22,519 bases of DNA from Pseudomonadota bacterium (GCA_022560215.1 JADFTO010000002.1:10213-32731); one strand, 5' to 3'; positions 1 to 7,218 are shown, counted from the first letter of the stretch. Notes: generated by a model from the letters alone, not told the origin. A program made the numbers and translations.

Positions 1-90
1 GCGTATGCGGCCCGTCGGAGGGCGTCGAAACGCCTTGACGATGCACCGCATCGCCCGCGGCCTTTCTCCTACCCGACGGACCGCATACGC
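1..90 (-). other. Structured element: 18-bp inverted repeat enclosing two hairpins
   Basis: Bases 1-18 and 73-90 are inverted repeats with 17 of 18 positions complementary. The exception, c11 opposite a80, is a C-A mismatch if the plus strand is transcribed but a G-U wobble on the minus strand. Inside are two perfect small stems: 21-25/30-34 (GGCGT/ACGCC), whose loop reads TTCG on the minus strand, and 39-44/48-53 (CGATGC/GCATCG) with a 3-nt loop. Together they make a plausible three-way junction. It lies downstream of era, so it could be a 3'-UTR or separate small RNA read on the minus strand. A 90-bp element with 18-bp terminal repeats could equally be a small non-autonomous transposon. Position 1 is the window edge, so the stem may be longer. 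I do not recognise a known RNA family. Confidence 0.45.
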
Positions 91-99
91 GATCTCTAT

Positions 100-173
100 G
101 GGTCATTATCAGTGACCTTTGGTATCAGCTCAAGATGCGGGCCGCCGTCCCTTTTCGCCGGCGCGCCCGGCCC
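100..173. other. Non-coding dyads downstream of era
   Basis: GGTCA (101-105) and TGACC (113-117) form a 5-bp hairpin with a 7-nt loop, followed by TTT on the plus strand. GGGCCG (139-144) and CGGCCC (168-173) form a second dyad just after the era stop, with a nested GCCGG/CCGGC inside it. Neither is followed by a convincing T-run on the minus strand, so these are at best weak transcript ends for the era operon. The stretch around 91-130 is noticeably more AT-rich than the neighbouring genes. No gene is visible in 1-179. Confidence 0.3.
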
Positions 174-179
174 TTCCCC

Positions 180-1079
180 TCAGGCGTTGAAATCCAGACC
201 CAGGTCCCGGTAGCGTTCCGGGTCCTCAGACCAATTTTCCCGCACCTTGACGAACAGGAACAAGTGAACCCGGCGCTCGAGGATGGCTTCCAGTTCCTTC
301 CGCGCCGTTTCGCCCAGTGACTTGATGCGCCGCCCCCTCTTGCCCAGCACGATGGCCTTCTGGCTGGGGCGCTCGATGTAGACAATCTGCCGGATGGTGA
401 CGGAGCCGTCTTCGCCCTCCTCCCAGGTTTCGGTCTCCACCGCCGCCGCGTAGGGCAGTTCCCGGTGGAGCTGCAGATAGAGCTGTTCGCGGGTGATCTC
501 GGCGGCCAGCAGGCGGAGCGGCATGTCCGAGACCTGGTCTTCGGGGAAGTGCCACGGGCCCTCGGGCATGGTGCGGGCGAGATAATCGAGCAGGTCGTCC
601 ACGCCGCTGCCGGTTCTGGCCGAGATCATGAAGGAGCGCTCGAAGGTCCCTTCCCGGTTGAGGGCTTGCGCCAGGGTCAGCAGGTCCGGTTTCCTGACCA
701 GATCCACCTTGTTGATGGCGAGGAGGAGAGGCGCGTTCCCGTAGCCGTGGCGCTCGATGATGCGCCGGGTGTCGGCGTCCAGGCCCCGGGCGGCGTCGAC
801 CAGCAAAAGGGTCCGATCGGCGGCGGCCACGCCCTCCCAGGCGGCGGCCACCATGGCCCGGTCCAGCCGCCGCCGGGGCCTGAAGATTCCCGGCGTGTCG
901 ATGAAGACCAGCTGGGTCCGTCCCGCCATGCAGATGCCGAGCACCCGGACGCGGGTGGTCTGCACCTTCGGGCTGACGATGGTGACCTTGGTCCCGACCA
1001 GGCGGTTGACCAGGGTGGACTTGCCCACATTGGGCGCCCCGACGACGGCGATGAAGCCGGACCGGGTGTCCGCCGTCAT
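180..1079 (-). CDS. era: GTPase Era
   Basis: Era is a GTPase that binds 16S rRNA and acts in late 30S subunit assembly. The 299-aa product has the full set of G motifs: GAPNVGKS (14-21), the G2 region SPKVQTTR (36-43), DTPG (61-64), NKVD (123-126) and SAR (153-155). A C-terminal KH domain at about 200-285 includes LGKRGRRIKSLGETARKELE, the RNA-binding helix-turn. Length matches the family. The ATG overlaps the stop of rnc by 4 nt (ATGA), so translation is probably coupled. It is the last gene of the rpoZ-to-era run; recO, often next in alphaproteobacteria, is not visible in the remaining 179 bases. The identification is secure. Confidence 0.97.
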   Translation of the reverse strand: MTADTRSGFIAVVGAPNVGKSTLVNRLVGTKVTIVSPKVQTTRVRVLGICMAGRTQLVFIDTPGIFRPRRRLDRAMVAAAWEGVAAADRTLLLVDAARGLDADTRRIIERHGYGNAPLLLAINKVDLVRKPDLLTLAQALNREGTFERSFMISARTGSGVDDLLDYLARTMPEGPWHFPEDQVSDMPLRLLAAEITREQLYLQLHRELPYAAAVETETWEEGEDGSVTIRQIVYIERPSQKAIVLGKRGRRIKSLGETARKELEAILERRVHLFLFVKVRENWSEDPERYRDLGLDFNA

Positions 1080-1759
1080 TTATCCCCCTTGATCCGTTCC
1101 AGCAGCGCCGCTGCCGCGGCCTGTTCGGCGGCGCGCTTGGACGGGCCCGTGGCGGCGGCGGGATCGATCCCTTCCAGGGACACCTGGACGGAAAACACCG
1201 GCGCGTGGGCCGGCCCCTCTCGGCCCGTCTCGGTGTAGGCGGGAAGGGCCAGCCCCCGCCCCCGCCCTTGCGCCCATTCCTGGAGTTCCGTCTTGGAATC
1301 CTTGGGCGGCGCCGAATCCTCTTCCATGAGGGCCAGCCAGTGGCGGCGGATGAAGCGCTCGGCCGGTTCCATCCCGCCGTCGAGATAAAGGGCCGCGATC
1401 ACCGCCTCGCAGGTGTCGGCGAGGATGCCGGGATTGTCGCGGCCGCCCGCCTCCTCCTCTCCCTGGGCCATGACCACGTGGCCGCCTAGGCCGATGTCCA
1501 GGGCCACCCGGGCCAGTGCGTCGCGCCGGACCAGCGCCGCCAGGCGGGGGGCCAGCGCGCCCTCCTCCTCGTCGGGGAAACGCTCGTAGAGGGTCTCGGC
1601 CACCACCAGCCCGAGGACCCGGTCGCCGAGGAATTCAAGCCGCTGGTTGGAGGGGCCGTCGCGCGCCGCGCTGGAATGGGTGAGCGCGAGCCCGAGAAGC
1701 CCGGGCCGGGTGAAACGGTGCCCCAGCGCCTGTTCCAGGCTCTCAGTCTTGCCGTTCAT
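1076..1759 (-). CDS. rnc: Ribonuclease III
   Basis: RNase III cleaves double-stranded RNA in rRNA precursors and in mRNAs. The 227-aa protein carries the signature QRLEFLGDRVL, with the metal-binding acidic residues E42 and D46, and the second pair D115 and E118 in ILADTCEAVIAALYLDGG. A C-terminal dsRNA-binding domain covers about 155-224 (KTELQEW near its start, SKRAAEQAAAAALLERI at its end). It lies 6 nt from the lepB stop and overlaps era by 4 nt. The conserved lepB-rnc-era order supports a shared transcript. RNase III often autoregulates its own mRNA in other bacteria, but no specific site could be assigned here. Confidence 0.97.
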   Translation of the reverse strand: MNGKTESLEQALGHRFTRPGLLGLALTHSSAARDGPSNQRLEFLGDRVLGLVVAETLYERFPDEEEGALAPRLAALVRRDALARVALDIGLGGHVVMAQGEEEAGGRDNPGILADTCEAVIAALYLDGGMEPAERFIRRHWLALMEEDSAPPKDSKTELQEWAQGRGRGLALPAYTETGREGPAHAPVFSVQVSLEGIDPAAATGPSKRAAEQAAAAALLERIKGDK

Positions 1760-1765
1760 GGCGCT

Positions 1766-2500
1766 TCATTCGACGCCCTTGAACAGGCGGCCGAAGCGGA
1801 CCGCCCAGGGCCATCTCCAAAACTTCCAGGCGCTGCCCTCTATGGAGAAGAAAAGGATTTCGGCGCGGCCCACCAGGTTCTTCCTGGGGATGAAGCCGAC
1901 CCCGTTCTGGAAGCGGCTGTCCCGGGACCTGTCCCGGTTGTCGCCCATGGCGAAGTAATGGCCCTCGGGTACGGTGTAGACGGGCGTGTTGTCGTGGGAG
2001 CCCCGGTCGCTTTCCTCGAGAATGTAATGGCTGCGGCCGTTGGGAAGGGTCTCCAGGTAGCGCGGGATGTGGCGGATGTTGCCTGCTTCGTCGCGCTGGA
2101 CGTAGTCATCGACCCGTTTCCTCTCGACCGCCGTGCCGTTGATGTGGAGGATTCCCTTCACCACCTGGATGCGGTCGCCGGGAAGCCCGATGAGCCGCTT
2201 GATGTAATCGGTCTTGTTGTCGCTGGGCAGCTTGAAGACGGCGACGTCGCCCCGCTCCGGTTCGGAGAAGAAGATCCTCCCTGGAATCAGGGGCAGGCTG
2301 AATGGCAGGGAATGGTCGCTGTAGCCGTAGGACAGCTTGGACACGAACAGGTAAGCGCCGACCAGGAGCGTCGGGATCATGGATCCGGACGGGATGTTGA
2401 AGGGCTCGTAGGCGAAGGTCCTGATGACGAGTGCGATCAACACCGCGTAGACGACGGTCCGGATCGTCTCGAGGAAGCCCTGCGTTTTATTGCGAGTCAT
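1766..2500 (-). CDS. lepB: Signal peptidase I
   Basis: This membrane serine protease removes signal peptides from Sec and Tat substrates on the periplasmic side. The 244-aa protein has one N-terminal membrane segment (about 13-30), then IPSGSMIPTL with catalytic S40. The general base is K101 in DYIKRLIGLPGD, and the late conserved box GDNRDRSRDSR is at 186-196. The single-anchor architecture is usual in alphaproteobacteria, unlike the two-anchor E. coli enzyme. The start ATG has no obvious Shine-Dalgarno sequence, only a TTA-ATG context 17 nt after acpS, so translation may depend on coupling. Confidence 0.96.
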   Translation of the reverse strand: MTRNKTQGFLETIRTVVYAVLIALVIRTFAYEPFNIPSGSMIPTLLVGAYLFVSKLSYGYSDHSLPFSLPLIPGRIFFSEPERGDVAVFKLPSDNKTDYIKRLIGLPGDRIQVVKGILHINGTAVERKRVDDYVQRDEAGNIRHIPRYLETLPNGRSHYILEESDRGSHDNTPVYTVPEGHYFAMGDNRDRSRDSRFQNGVGFIPRKNLVGRAEILFFSIEGSAWKFWRWPWAVRFGRLFKGVE

Positions 2501-2517
2501 TAAGACTGCCGATTAAT

Positions 2518-2946
2518 CTATTGTTTATATTCAAATATTGTCGTCATGCTTTCGGGGGTGGCCGAGATCACCACCACGGCCTGGGCCAACATGGCCTCGT
2601 CGCTCTGGGTAAGGTCCACGCATGCCTTCATGCCGGGCGGTGTGAGATCCTCCAGGCGTTTTCTGGCGCCCCCGGAAAGGGTCAAGACCGGCTTACCCGA
2701 GGCCAGGTTGTCGACGCCCATGTCCCGCCAGAAGACGCCTTCGCGGAACCCCGTGCCCAAGGCCTTGGCGCAGGCTTCCTTGGCGGCGTAGCTCTGGGCG
2801 TAGGAGGCCGCGGGATGGGGGCGGGTTTCGGCCTTGACCCTTTCCGTTGCGGTAAAGACGCGGGCGATGAAGCGCTCGCCGAACAGCCCGAGGATCCTCT
2901 CGATGCGGCGGATGTCCACCAGGTCGGTGCCGATGCCGATGATCAT
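2518..2946 (-). CDS. acpS: Holo-[acyl-carrier-protein] synthase
   Basis: AcpS transfers 4'-phosphopantetheine from CoA to a serine of acyl carrier protein, activating it for fatty acid synthesis. The 142-aa protein begins MIIGIGTDLVDIRRIE, with Mg-binding D8, and has the second signature SYAAKEACAKALGTG with E56. It is slightly longer than the usual 120-135 aa because of the C-terminal tail. Its start overlaps the pdxJ stop by 4 nt (ATGA). The pdxJ-acpS-lepB arrangement is a conserved alphaproteobacterial context. Confidence 0.95.
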   Translation of the reverse strand: MIIGIGTDLVDIRRIERILGLFGERFIARVFTATERVKAETRPHPAASYAQSYAAKEACAKALGTGFREGVFWRDMGVDNLASGKPVLTLSGGARKRLEDLTPPGMKACVDLTQSDEAMLAQAVVVISATPESMTTIFEYKQ

Positions 2947-3698
2947 GTCCCCTGCCCGGCGTCTCGGGCCCGGGCCGTGTCCATGAGCGCCCGCATCCGC
3001 CGGATGGCGCTGTCCAGGCCGCCGAATATGGCCTCGCCGACCAGGAAATGCCCGATGTTGAGCTCGACGATGGTGGGAATGGCGGCGACCGGGATCACCG
3101 TGTCATAGGTGAGGCCGTGCCCGGCATGGCATTCCAGTCCGATGTCCTCGGCGTGGGCGGCGGCGCTGGCGATGCGGGCGAATTCCTGCTTCTGGTCCTC
3201 GCCGTCGGCCTCGCAGTAGGCGCCGGTGTGCAGCTCGACCACCGGGGCGCCGATGGAGGCCGCGGCGTCGAGTTGCGAAACCTCGGGCTCGACGAACATG
3301 GAGACCCGGATTCCCGCCCCGCCGAGGGCGGCCACGTATGGCTCGAGGTGATCCAGGCCCGCCACAACGTCGAGGCCGCCTTCCGTGGTGCGTTCCTGGC
3401 GCTTCTCCGGCACGATACAGGCGGCGTGGGGCTTGTGGCGGAGCGCGATCTCCAGCATTTCCTCCGTCGCCGCCATTTCCAGGTTCAAAGGCACCTCGAT
3501 CTCGCGGCTGAGCCGGGTGATGTCTTCGTCGGAGATGTGGCGGCGGTCCTCGCGCAGGTGGGCCGTGATGCCGTCGGCGCCGGCCTTGACGGCGACCCCC
3601 GCCGCGCGGACGGGGTCCGGATGCCGGCTTCCCCGCGCGTTACGGATGGTGGCCACGTGATCGATGTTCACGCCGAGTCGCAGGCGCCGGTACGTCAT
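2943..3698 (-). CDS. pdxJ: Pyridoxine 5'-phosphate synthase
   Basis: PdxJ condenses 1-deoxyxylulose 5-phosphate with 3-amino-2-oxopropyl phosphate in the DXP-dependent vitamin B6 pathway. The 251-aa TIM-barrel protein starts with the hallmark LGVNIDHVATIRNARG (N11, D13, H14, R22). Further active-site positions are H47 (ITAHLREDRRHI), E74 (PLNLEMAAT) and H194 (AGHGL). It overlaps acpS downstream and the DUF2062 gene upstream, each by 4 nt. The family assignment is secure. Confidence 0.96.
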   Translation of the reverse strand: MTYRRLRLGVNIDHVATIRNARGSRHPDPVRAAGVAVKAGADGITAHLREDRRHISDEDITRLSREIEVPLNLEMAATEEMLEIALRHKPHAACIVPEKRQERTTEGGLDVVAGLDHLEPYVAALGGAGIRVSMFVEPEVSQLDAAASIGAPVVELHTGAYCEADGEDQKQEFARIASAAAHAEDIGLECHAGHGLTYDTVIPVAAIPTIVELNIGHFLVGEAIFGGLDSAIRRMRALMDTARARDAGQGT

Positions 3699-4288
3699 GG
3701 TGTCTCCACTTTGTCCGCCATCCTCTTGAGGCGGCGGCGTTCCCGGCGGTTCTTATAGGTGACGACCACGGGTTTCAACAGAAAATAAAAAGCGAACCAG
3801 GCCACGGCGGCCGTGGGCAGGCTGCCCACGAACATGGGCCAGAAGATGGGCGCCGCGGTCTCCAGCATGAATTTGACGTCCATGCGCAGGGCGGCCTCCA
3901 GAAGGCCCCCGAAGAAACCGCTGAAGTCCATGGAATGCGCCTCTTCCGGGCCACTGCCGGCGCCCATCCAGCGGCCCAGCTCGTAAATCCACACCCAAAT
4001 GAAGGGGAAGGTCCACGGGTTGCCGACCACGGTGCCGACGAGCGACGACATGATATTGACCCTGAACAGCCAGGAGAGGATCGCCGACAGGACGAAGTGC
4101 AGGCCGACGAACGGCGTGAACGAGATGGCCGCCCCGCAGGCGAAGCCCGCGGCGATGGATTGGGAGCTGGCGGGAATTCGCGACAGGCGGGCGAGGACGT
4201 ACATGAACGTGCGCTTCCAACCGGTGCGCGGCCAGATGTAGTCGCGCATGCGGTCTTGAAGCTTGGGTTTTCGCCGTTGTTTGAACAT
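3695..4288 (-). CDS. DUF2062 membrane protein
   Basis: This protein of about 197 aa belongs to the uncharacterised DUF2062 family. An N-terminal basic stretch (MFKQRRKPK) is followed by WPRTGWKRTFMYV and the family hallmark GFACGAAISFTPFVGLHFVLSAILSWLFRVN. Next come VGNPWTFPFIW and a C-terminal hydrophobic segment (FVGSLPTAAVAWFAFYFLLKP) ending in a basic tail. I chose the ATG at 4286-4288 because MF(K/R)xRRK is the usual family start. An upstream in-frame GTG at 4309 would add seven residues, and neither start has a clear ribosome binding site. The ATGA overlap with pdxJ suggests a coupled function, but none is known. Multi-pass inner-membrane location is inferred. Confidence 0.88.
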   Translation of the reverse strand: MFKQRRKPKLQDRMRDYIWPRTGWKRTFMYVLARLSRIPASSQSIAAGFACGAAISFTPFVGLHFVLSAILSWLFRVNIMSSLVGTVVGNPWTFPFIWVWIYELGRWMGAGSGPEEAHSMDFSGFFGGLLEAALRMDVKFMLETAAPIFWPMFVGSLPTAAVAWFAFYFLLKPVVVTYKNRRERRRLKRMADKVETP

Positions 4289-4327
4289 GATTCGACAAAT
4301 ATATGACACTCGGCCGCCGGCGGAGAA

Positions 4328-4346
4328 GGAATTCGAACCTAATTCC
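4328..4346 (-). other. Hairpin between rsh and DUF2062
   Basis: GGAATT (4328-4333) and AATTCC (4341-4346) form a perfect 6-bp stem with a 7-nt loop, immediately after the rsh stop codon. A GC-rich self-complementary CCGCCGGCGG follows before the DUF2062 start. There is no T-run, so it is not a textbook terminator. It may be a processing or mRNA-stability element, or chance. Confidence 0.3.
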
Positions 4347-4347
4347 C

Positions 4348-6504
4348 TCAGCCGTGGGCCCTTTCCACCGAATTAATGGAGGGCGTGGCCCTCAGTGCCG
4401 CGATGATGTCGGTCAGGTGCTTGACGTCCACGACCTCTATGTCGATGGTCAAATCGAAGAAATCCGTCGACCGGTTGGTGATCTTGAGATTGAAGATGTT
4501 GGCCTCGTTCTTGGCGATCACCGTGGACAGGTCGCCAAGGCTCCCCGGTTCGTTGAGAACGGTCAGGTCGATGCGGGCCACGTGCTCGAAGCCGGCCTCC
4601 CCGCCGGTCTCCCAGGACACGTCGAGCCACCGCTCGGGGGCCTCCGCCAGGGAATTGAGGGTCTCGCAATCGATGGTGTGGATGGTCACCCCCTTGCCCG
4701 TGGTGATGATGCCGACGATGCGGTCTCCCGGCAGGGGATGGCAACAAAGGGCGTAGTGCACGGCCATGCCGGGGATGAGCCCCTTTATGGGGATGGCCTC
4801 TCCTTTTTTCCCGTCCTTCTTGTGGCGCGCCTTGGCGATGGACACCACCTTCCTGTCCCGCTTGTCCCGGCGGTTCTTCTTGTTGCCGGGGAACACGGTT
4901 TCCACCACCTTGCGGCCGGTGACGTGGCCGGCGCCAACATGGGCGAGCAGGTCGTCGACGGAATCCTTGCTGAAGGTCTTCAGGACCCCCGACAGGGACT
5001 TGTTGGAATATTTCTTACCGTCGTTCTTAAACACCCGTTGGAGGATGGCGCGGCCCAATTCGGTGTATTGCTCGCGTTCCTTGGAGCGGATGAAGCGGCG
5101 GATGCGGGAGCGCGCCTTGCCGGTGACGACGAAACGTTCCCACATGGGCGACGGGGTCTGCGCCTCCGACGTGATGATTTCCACCTGGTCGCCGTTTCGA
5201 AGCTCGGTGCGGAGCGGCATCATGCGCCTGTTGATCTTGGCGCCGACGCACTTGTCCCCGATTTCCGAGTGGACGGCGTAGGCGAAGTCCACCGGGGTCG
5301 CCCCGTGGGGGAGGTTGATGAGCTCGCCCCTGGGGGTGAAGCAGAAGACCAGGTCGTGGTACATCTCCAGCTTGGTGTGCTCGAGGAATTCCTCCGGTCC
5401 CTCGGCGTGCTCCAGGATGTCCAGGAGTTCCCTCAGCCATCCGTATTCTCGCCCGTCGGTCTTGCCGGCGTCCTGTTTGTAGACCCAATGGGCGGCGACG
5501 CCGAATTCCGCCACTTCCTGCATCTCGCGGGTGCGGATCTGCACCTCGATGCGCTGGCGTTCCGGCCCGATCACGCCCGTGTGCAGGGAACGGTAGCTGT
5601 TGCGCTTGGGCGTGCTGATGTAATCCTTGAAGCGGTCCGGGACCACAGGGTAGGCGTTGTGGATGACGCCGAGCGCCCGGTAGCAGTCTTCGACCGAATC
5701 GACGATGACGCGGAAGGCCATGATGTCCGAGAGCTGCTCGAACCCCACGTTCTTGTACTGCGTCTTGCGCCAGATGGAATAAGCGGTCTTCTCGCGCCCG
5801 TGAAGGGTCGCCGTGATTCCGGCCTCCCCGAGGGTGGTCTCCAACTCCTCGGTGATGCGCTTGGTCACGTCGCCGCCCTGCTCGCGCAGGAACTCGAGCC
5901 TGGCCAGGATTGAGGCGCGGGCCTCTGGATTGATCTCGGCGAAGGCCAGGTTCTGGAGCTCGTCCTTCATTTCATTCATGCCGATGCGTTCCGCCAGCGG
6001 CGCGTAGATGTCCATGGTTTCCATGGCGATCCGCCGCCGGGTGTCCGGGTTTTCAATAAAACGAAGGGTGCGCATGTTGTGCAGGCGGTCGGCCAGCTTG
6101 ACCAGCAGCACCCGGATGTCCTCGGACATGGCGAGGACCAGCTTGCGGAAGTTCTCCGCCTGGGTGGCGCGGTCGGACTGGATTTCGATCTGGGTCAGCT
6201 TGGTGACGCCGTTGACCAGGCGCGCGATTTCCTTGCCGAAATGGTCCTCGATGCTTTCCAGGGTGGCCGGCGTGTCCTCGATGGTGTCGTGAAGAAGGGC
6301 CGTGATGATGGAGGCGGTGTCCAGCTTGTAGCCCGTGAGGATGCCGGCGACCTCGAGGGGATGGGAGAAATAGGGATCGCCGGACGCCCGCTTTTGGGCG
6401 CCGTGGGCCTTCATGGAGAAGACGTAGGCGCGGTTGAGGGCGTCTTCGTCCGCCGCCGCGTCGTAAGACTTTACCTGTTCGACGAGTTCGAACTGACGAA
6501 TCAT
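4348..6504 (-). CDS. rsh: Bifunctional (p)ppGpp synthetase/hydrolase (Rsh)
   Basis: Rsh makes and degrades the stringent-response alarmone (p)ppGpp. The 718-aa protein has an N-terminal HD hydrolase domain with H48, H72-D73 and E76-D77 (ALLHDTIEDT) and LADRLHNMRT (138-147). The synthetase domain has R237-K239 (GREKTAYSIWRK) and EVQIRT (320-325). R291-F-K-D294 is the RxKD charge motif typical of bifunctional Rel/SpoT enzymes rather than the ExDD of monofunctional RelA. A TGS domain (about 383-445), a conserved CCHP region (588-590) and a C-terminal ACT domain (about 643-715) follow. The hydrolase residues appear intact. The gene lies 72 nt after rpoZ, a common alphaproteobacterial pairing, with a strong hairpin in between. 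Confidence 0.97.
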   Translation of the reverse strand: MIRQFELVEQVKSYDAAADEDALNRAYVFSMKAHGAQKRASGDPYFSHPLEVAGILTGYKLDTASIITALLHDTIEDTPATLESIEDHFGKEIARLVNGVTKLTQIEIQSDRATQAENFRKLVLAMSEDIRVLLVKLADRLHNMRTLRFIENPDTRRRIAMETMDIYAPLAERIGMNEMKDELQNLAFAEINPEARASILARLEFLREQGGDVTKRITEELETTLGEAGITATLHGREKTAYSIWRKTQYKNVGFEQLSDIMAFRVIVDSVEDCYRALGVIHNAYPVVPDRFKDYISTPKRNSYRSLHTGVIGPERQRIEVQIRTREMQEVAEFGVAAHWVYKQDAGKTDGREYGWLRELLDILEHAEGPEEFLEHTKLEMYHDLVFCFTPRGELINLPHGATPVDFAYAVHSEIGDKCVGAKINRRMMPLRTELRNGDQVEIITSEAQTPSPMWERFVVTGKARSRIRRFIRSKEREQYTELGRAILQRVFKNDGKKYSNKSLSGVLKTFSKDSVDDLLAHVGAGHVTGRKVVETVFPGNKKNRRDKRDRKVVSIAKARHKKDGKKGEAIPIKGLIPGMAVHYALCCHPLPGDRIVGIITTGKGVTIHTIDCETLNSLAEAPERWLDVSWETGGEAGFEHVARIDLTVLNEPGSLGDLSTVIAKNEANIFNLKITNRSTDFFDLTIDIEVVDVKHLTDIIAALRATPSINSVERAHG

Positions 6505-6537
6505 GCCGACAGTCCTTGCCGCCGGGCGGTGAATTGG

Positions 6538-6569
6538 CGGGCGCCCCCGTTTCCGGCGGCGGGCGCCCG
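6538..6569 (-). promoter_or_regulatory. Strong GC hairpin in the rpoZ-rsh gap
   Basis: CGGGCGCCC (6538-6546) pairs perfectly over 9 bp with GGGCGCCCG (6561-6569). A further inner CCG/CGG stem closes a TTTC loop, leaving a 4-nt bulge. On the minus strand it falls 8 nt after the rpoZ stop and 33 nt before the rsh ATG. No U-tract follows, so full intrinsic termination is unlikely. It could cause pausing or partial attenuation, or protect the upstream mRNA after cleavage. Any regulatory role is inference. Confidence 0.45.
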
Positions 6570-6576
6570 GGCAAGG

Positions 6577-6963
6577 TCAGTCCTTCTTCGGGGACGCCTC
6601 TTCCGCCGGCTTTTCCGCCTCGTGGTCCGCTTCCGGTGCGGGGGATTTCGGCTCGGCGCCATCGGAGTCCCCGTCACCGATCAATTCCTGGCGGATGGCG
6701 GGAAAGTCCACCTCGTCCTCGATCGGTTCATCGACTTCCGCGTACTTTTGCAGGCCCTTGATCAGGGCTTCCTTGAGTTCCTCGGTGTCGATGGTTTCCT
6801 CGGCGATTTCGCGGAGCGCTATTACCGGGTTCTTGTCATTGTCACGCTCCACCGTGAGCTCCGCGCCGCCCGCGATTCTGCGCGCCCTCTGGGCCGCGTA
6901 CATGACCAACTCGAAGCGGTTCCTAACCTTGGTGATGCAGTCTTCGACCGTGACTCGGGCCAT
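6577..6963 (-). CDS. rpoZ: RNA polymerase omega subunit
   Basis: Omega helps assemble and stabilise RNA polymerase and, in E. coli, contributes to a ppGpp site. The 128-aa protein starts MARVTVEDCITKVRNRFELV, followed by RARRIAGG and NPVIALREIAEETI, all family hallmarks. From about residue 85 an acidic, Pro/Ala/Glu-rich tail extends it well beyond the roughly 90-aa E. coli protein; such tails are common in alphaproteobacteria. I chose the ATG at 6961-6963 because it has a clear GGAGG ribosome binding site about 6 nt upstream and matches the family start. A longer reading frame upstream would cross the promoter. Confidence 0.95.
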   Translation of the reverse strand: MARVTVEDCITKVRNRFELVMYAAQRARRIAGGAELTVERDNDKNPVIALREIAEETIDTEELKEALIKGLQKYAEVDEPIEDEVDFPAIRQELIGDGDSDGAEPKSPAPEADHEAEKPAEEASPKKD

Positions 6964-6996
6964 CGGGACTCCTCCGGGAAATGACAGACGACAGGG

Positions 6997-7025
6997 TATA
7001 TATTGTGCAAGGCAGCACAACGCAA
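6997..7025 (-). promoter_or_regulatory. Likely rpoZ-rsh promoter with operator dyad in the spacer
   Basis: On the minus strand TTGCGT (7020-7025) and TATATA (6997-7002) are separated by 17 nt, a good sigma-70-type arrangement about 35 nt upstream of the rpoZ ATG. The spacer plus one flanking base is a perfect dyad, TTGTGC-N6-GCACAA (7003-7020). Its half-site spacing equals that of CRP/FNR-family sites (TGTGA-N6-TCACA), though the half-sites differ at one position. A protein bound there would cover the polymerase contact region, so repression is the simplest reading. The regulator is unknown. Confidence 0.55.
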
Positions 7026-7218
7026 GACATAGAGCGGATCATGAGCCCATCTCTCGGCCCCGTTATCGCACTCGTGTTCAGTCCGCCAAGTGGCGCCTCA
7101 CGTCCATGTTTTGGTGCGGCACGCGGACGATCCCGATGGCGGCGCCGGATACCCGGTAGGAAATACAGGCCTTGGCGCTTCCGCCAGGGTGCGCCCGAGG
7201 GGCGTGTCCTGGATGGTT
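7026..7218. other. Non-coding gap between folK and the rpoZ promoter
   Basis: No gene with a convincing start is seen here. Two hairpins follow the folK stop on the minus strand: CGCCC/GGGCG (7192-7204) and a stem 7170-7177/7182-7189 with a 4-nt loop. Neither has a T-run. In the folK frame, 46 codons stay open after the TAG until a TGA at 7078-7080; this may be chance in GC-rich DNA or a decayed 3' extension. Weak termination of folK and readthrough into rpoZ are possible. Confidence 0.35.

Noticed and set aside
4328..4350. tRNA-like T-loop sequence (GGTTCGAATTCC) on the minus strand
   Set aside because: No anticodon, D arm or acceptor stem can be built around it, and it lies at the rsh stop codon.
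4303..5913. Long open frame of 536 codons on the plus strand opposite rsh
   Set aside because: It is antisense to a secure Rsh gene, has no recognisable domain, and is expected from the codon bias of GC-rich coding DNA.
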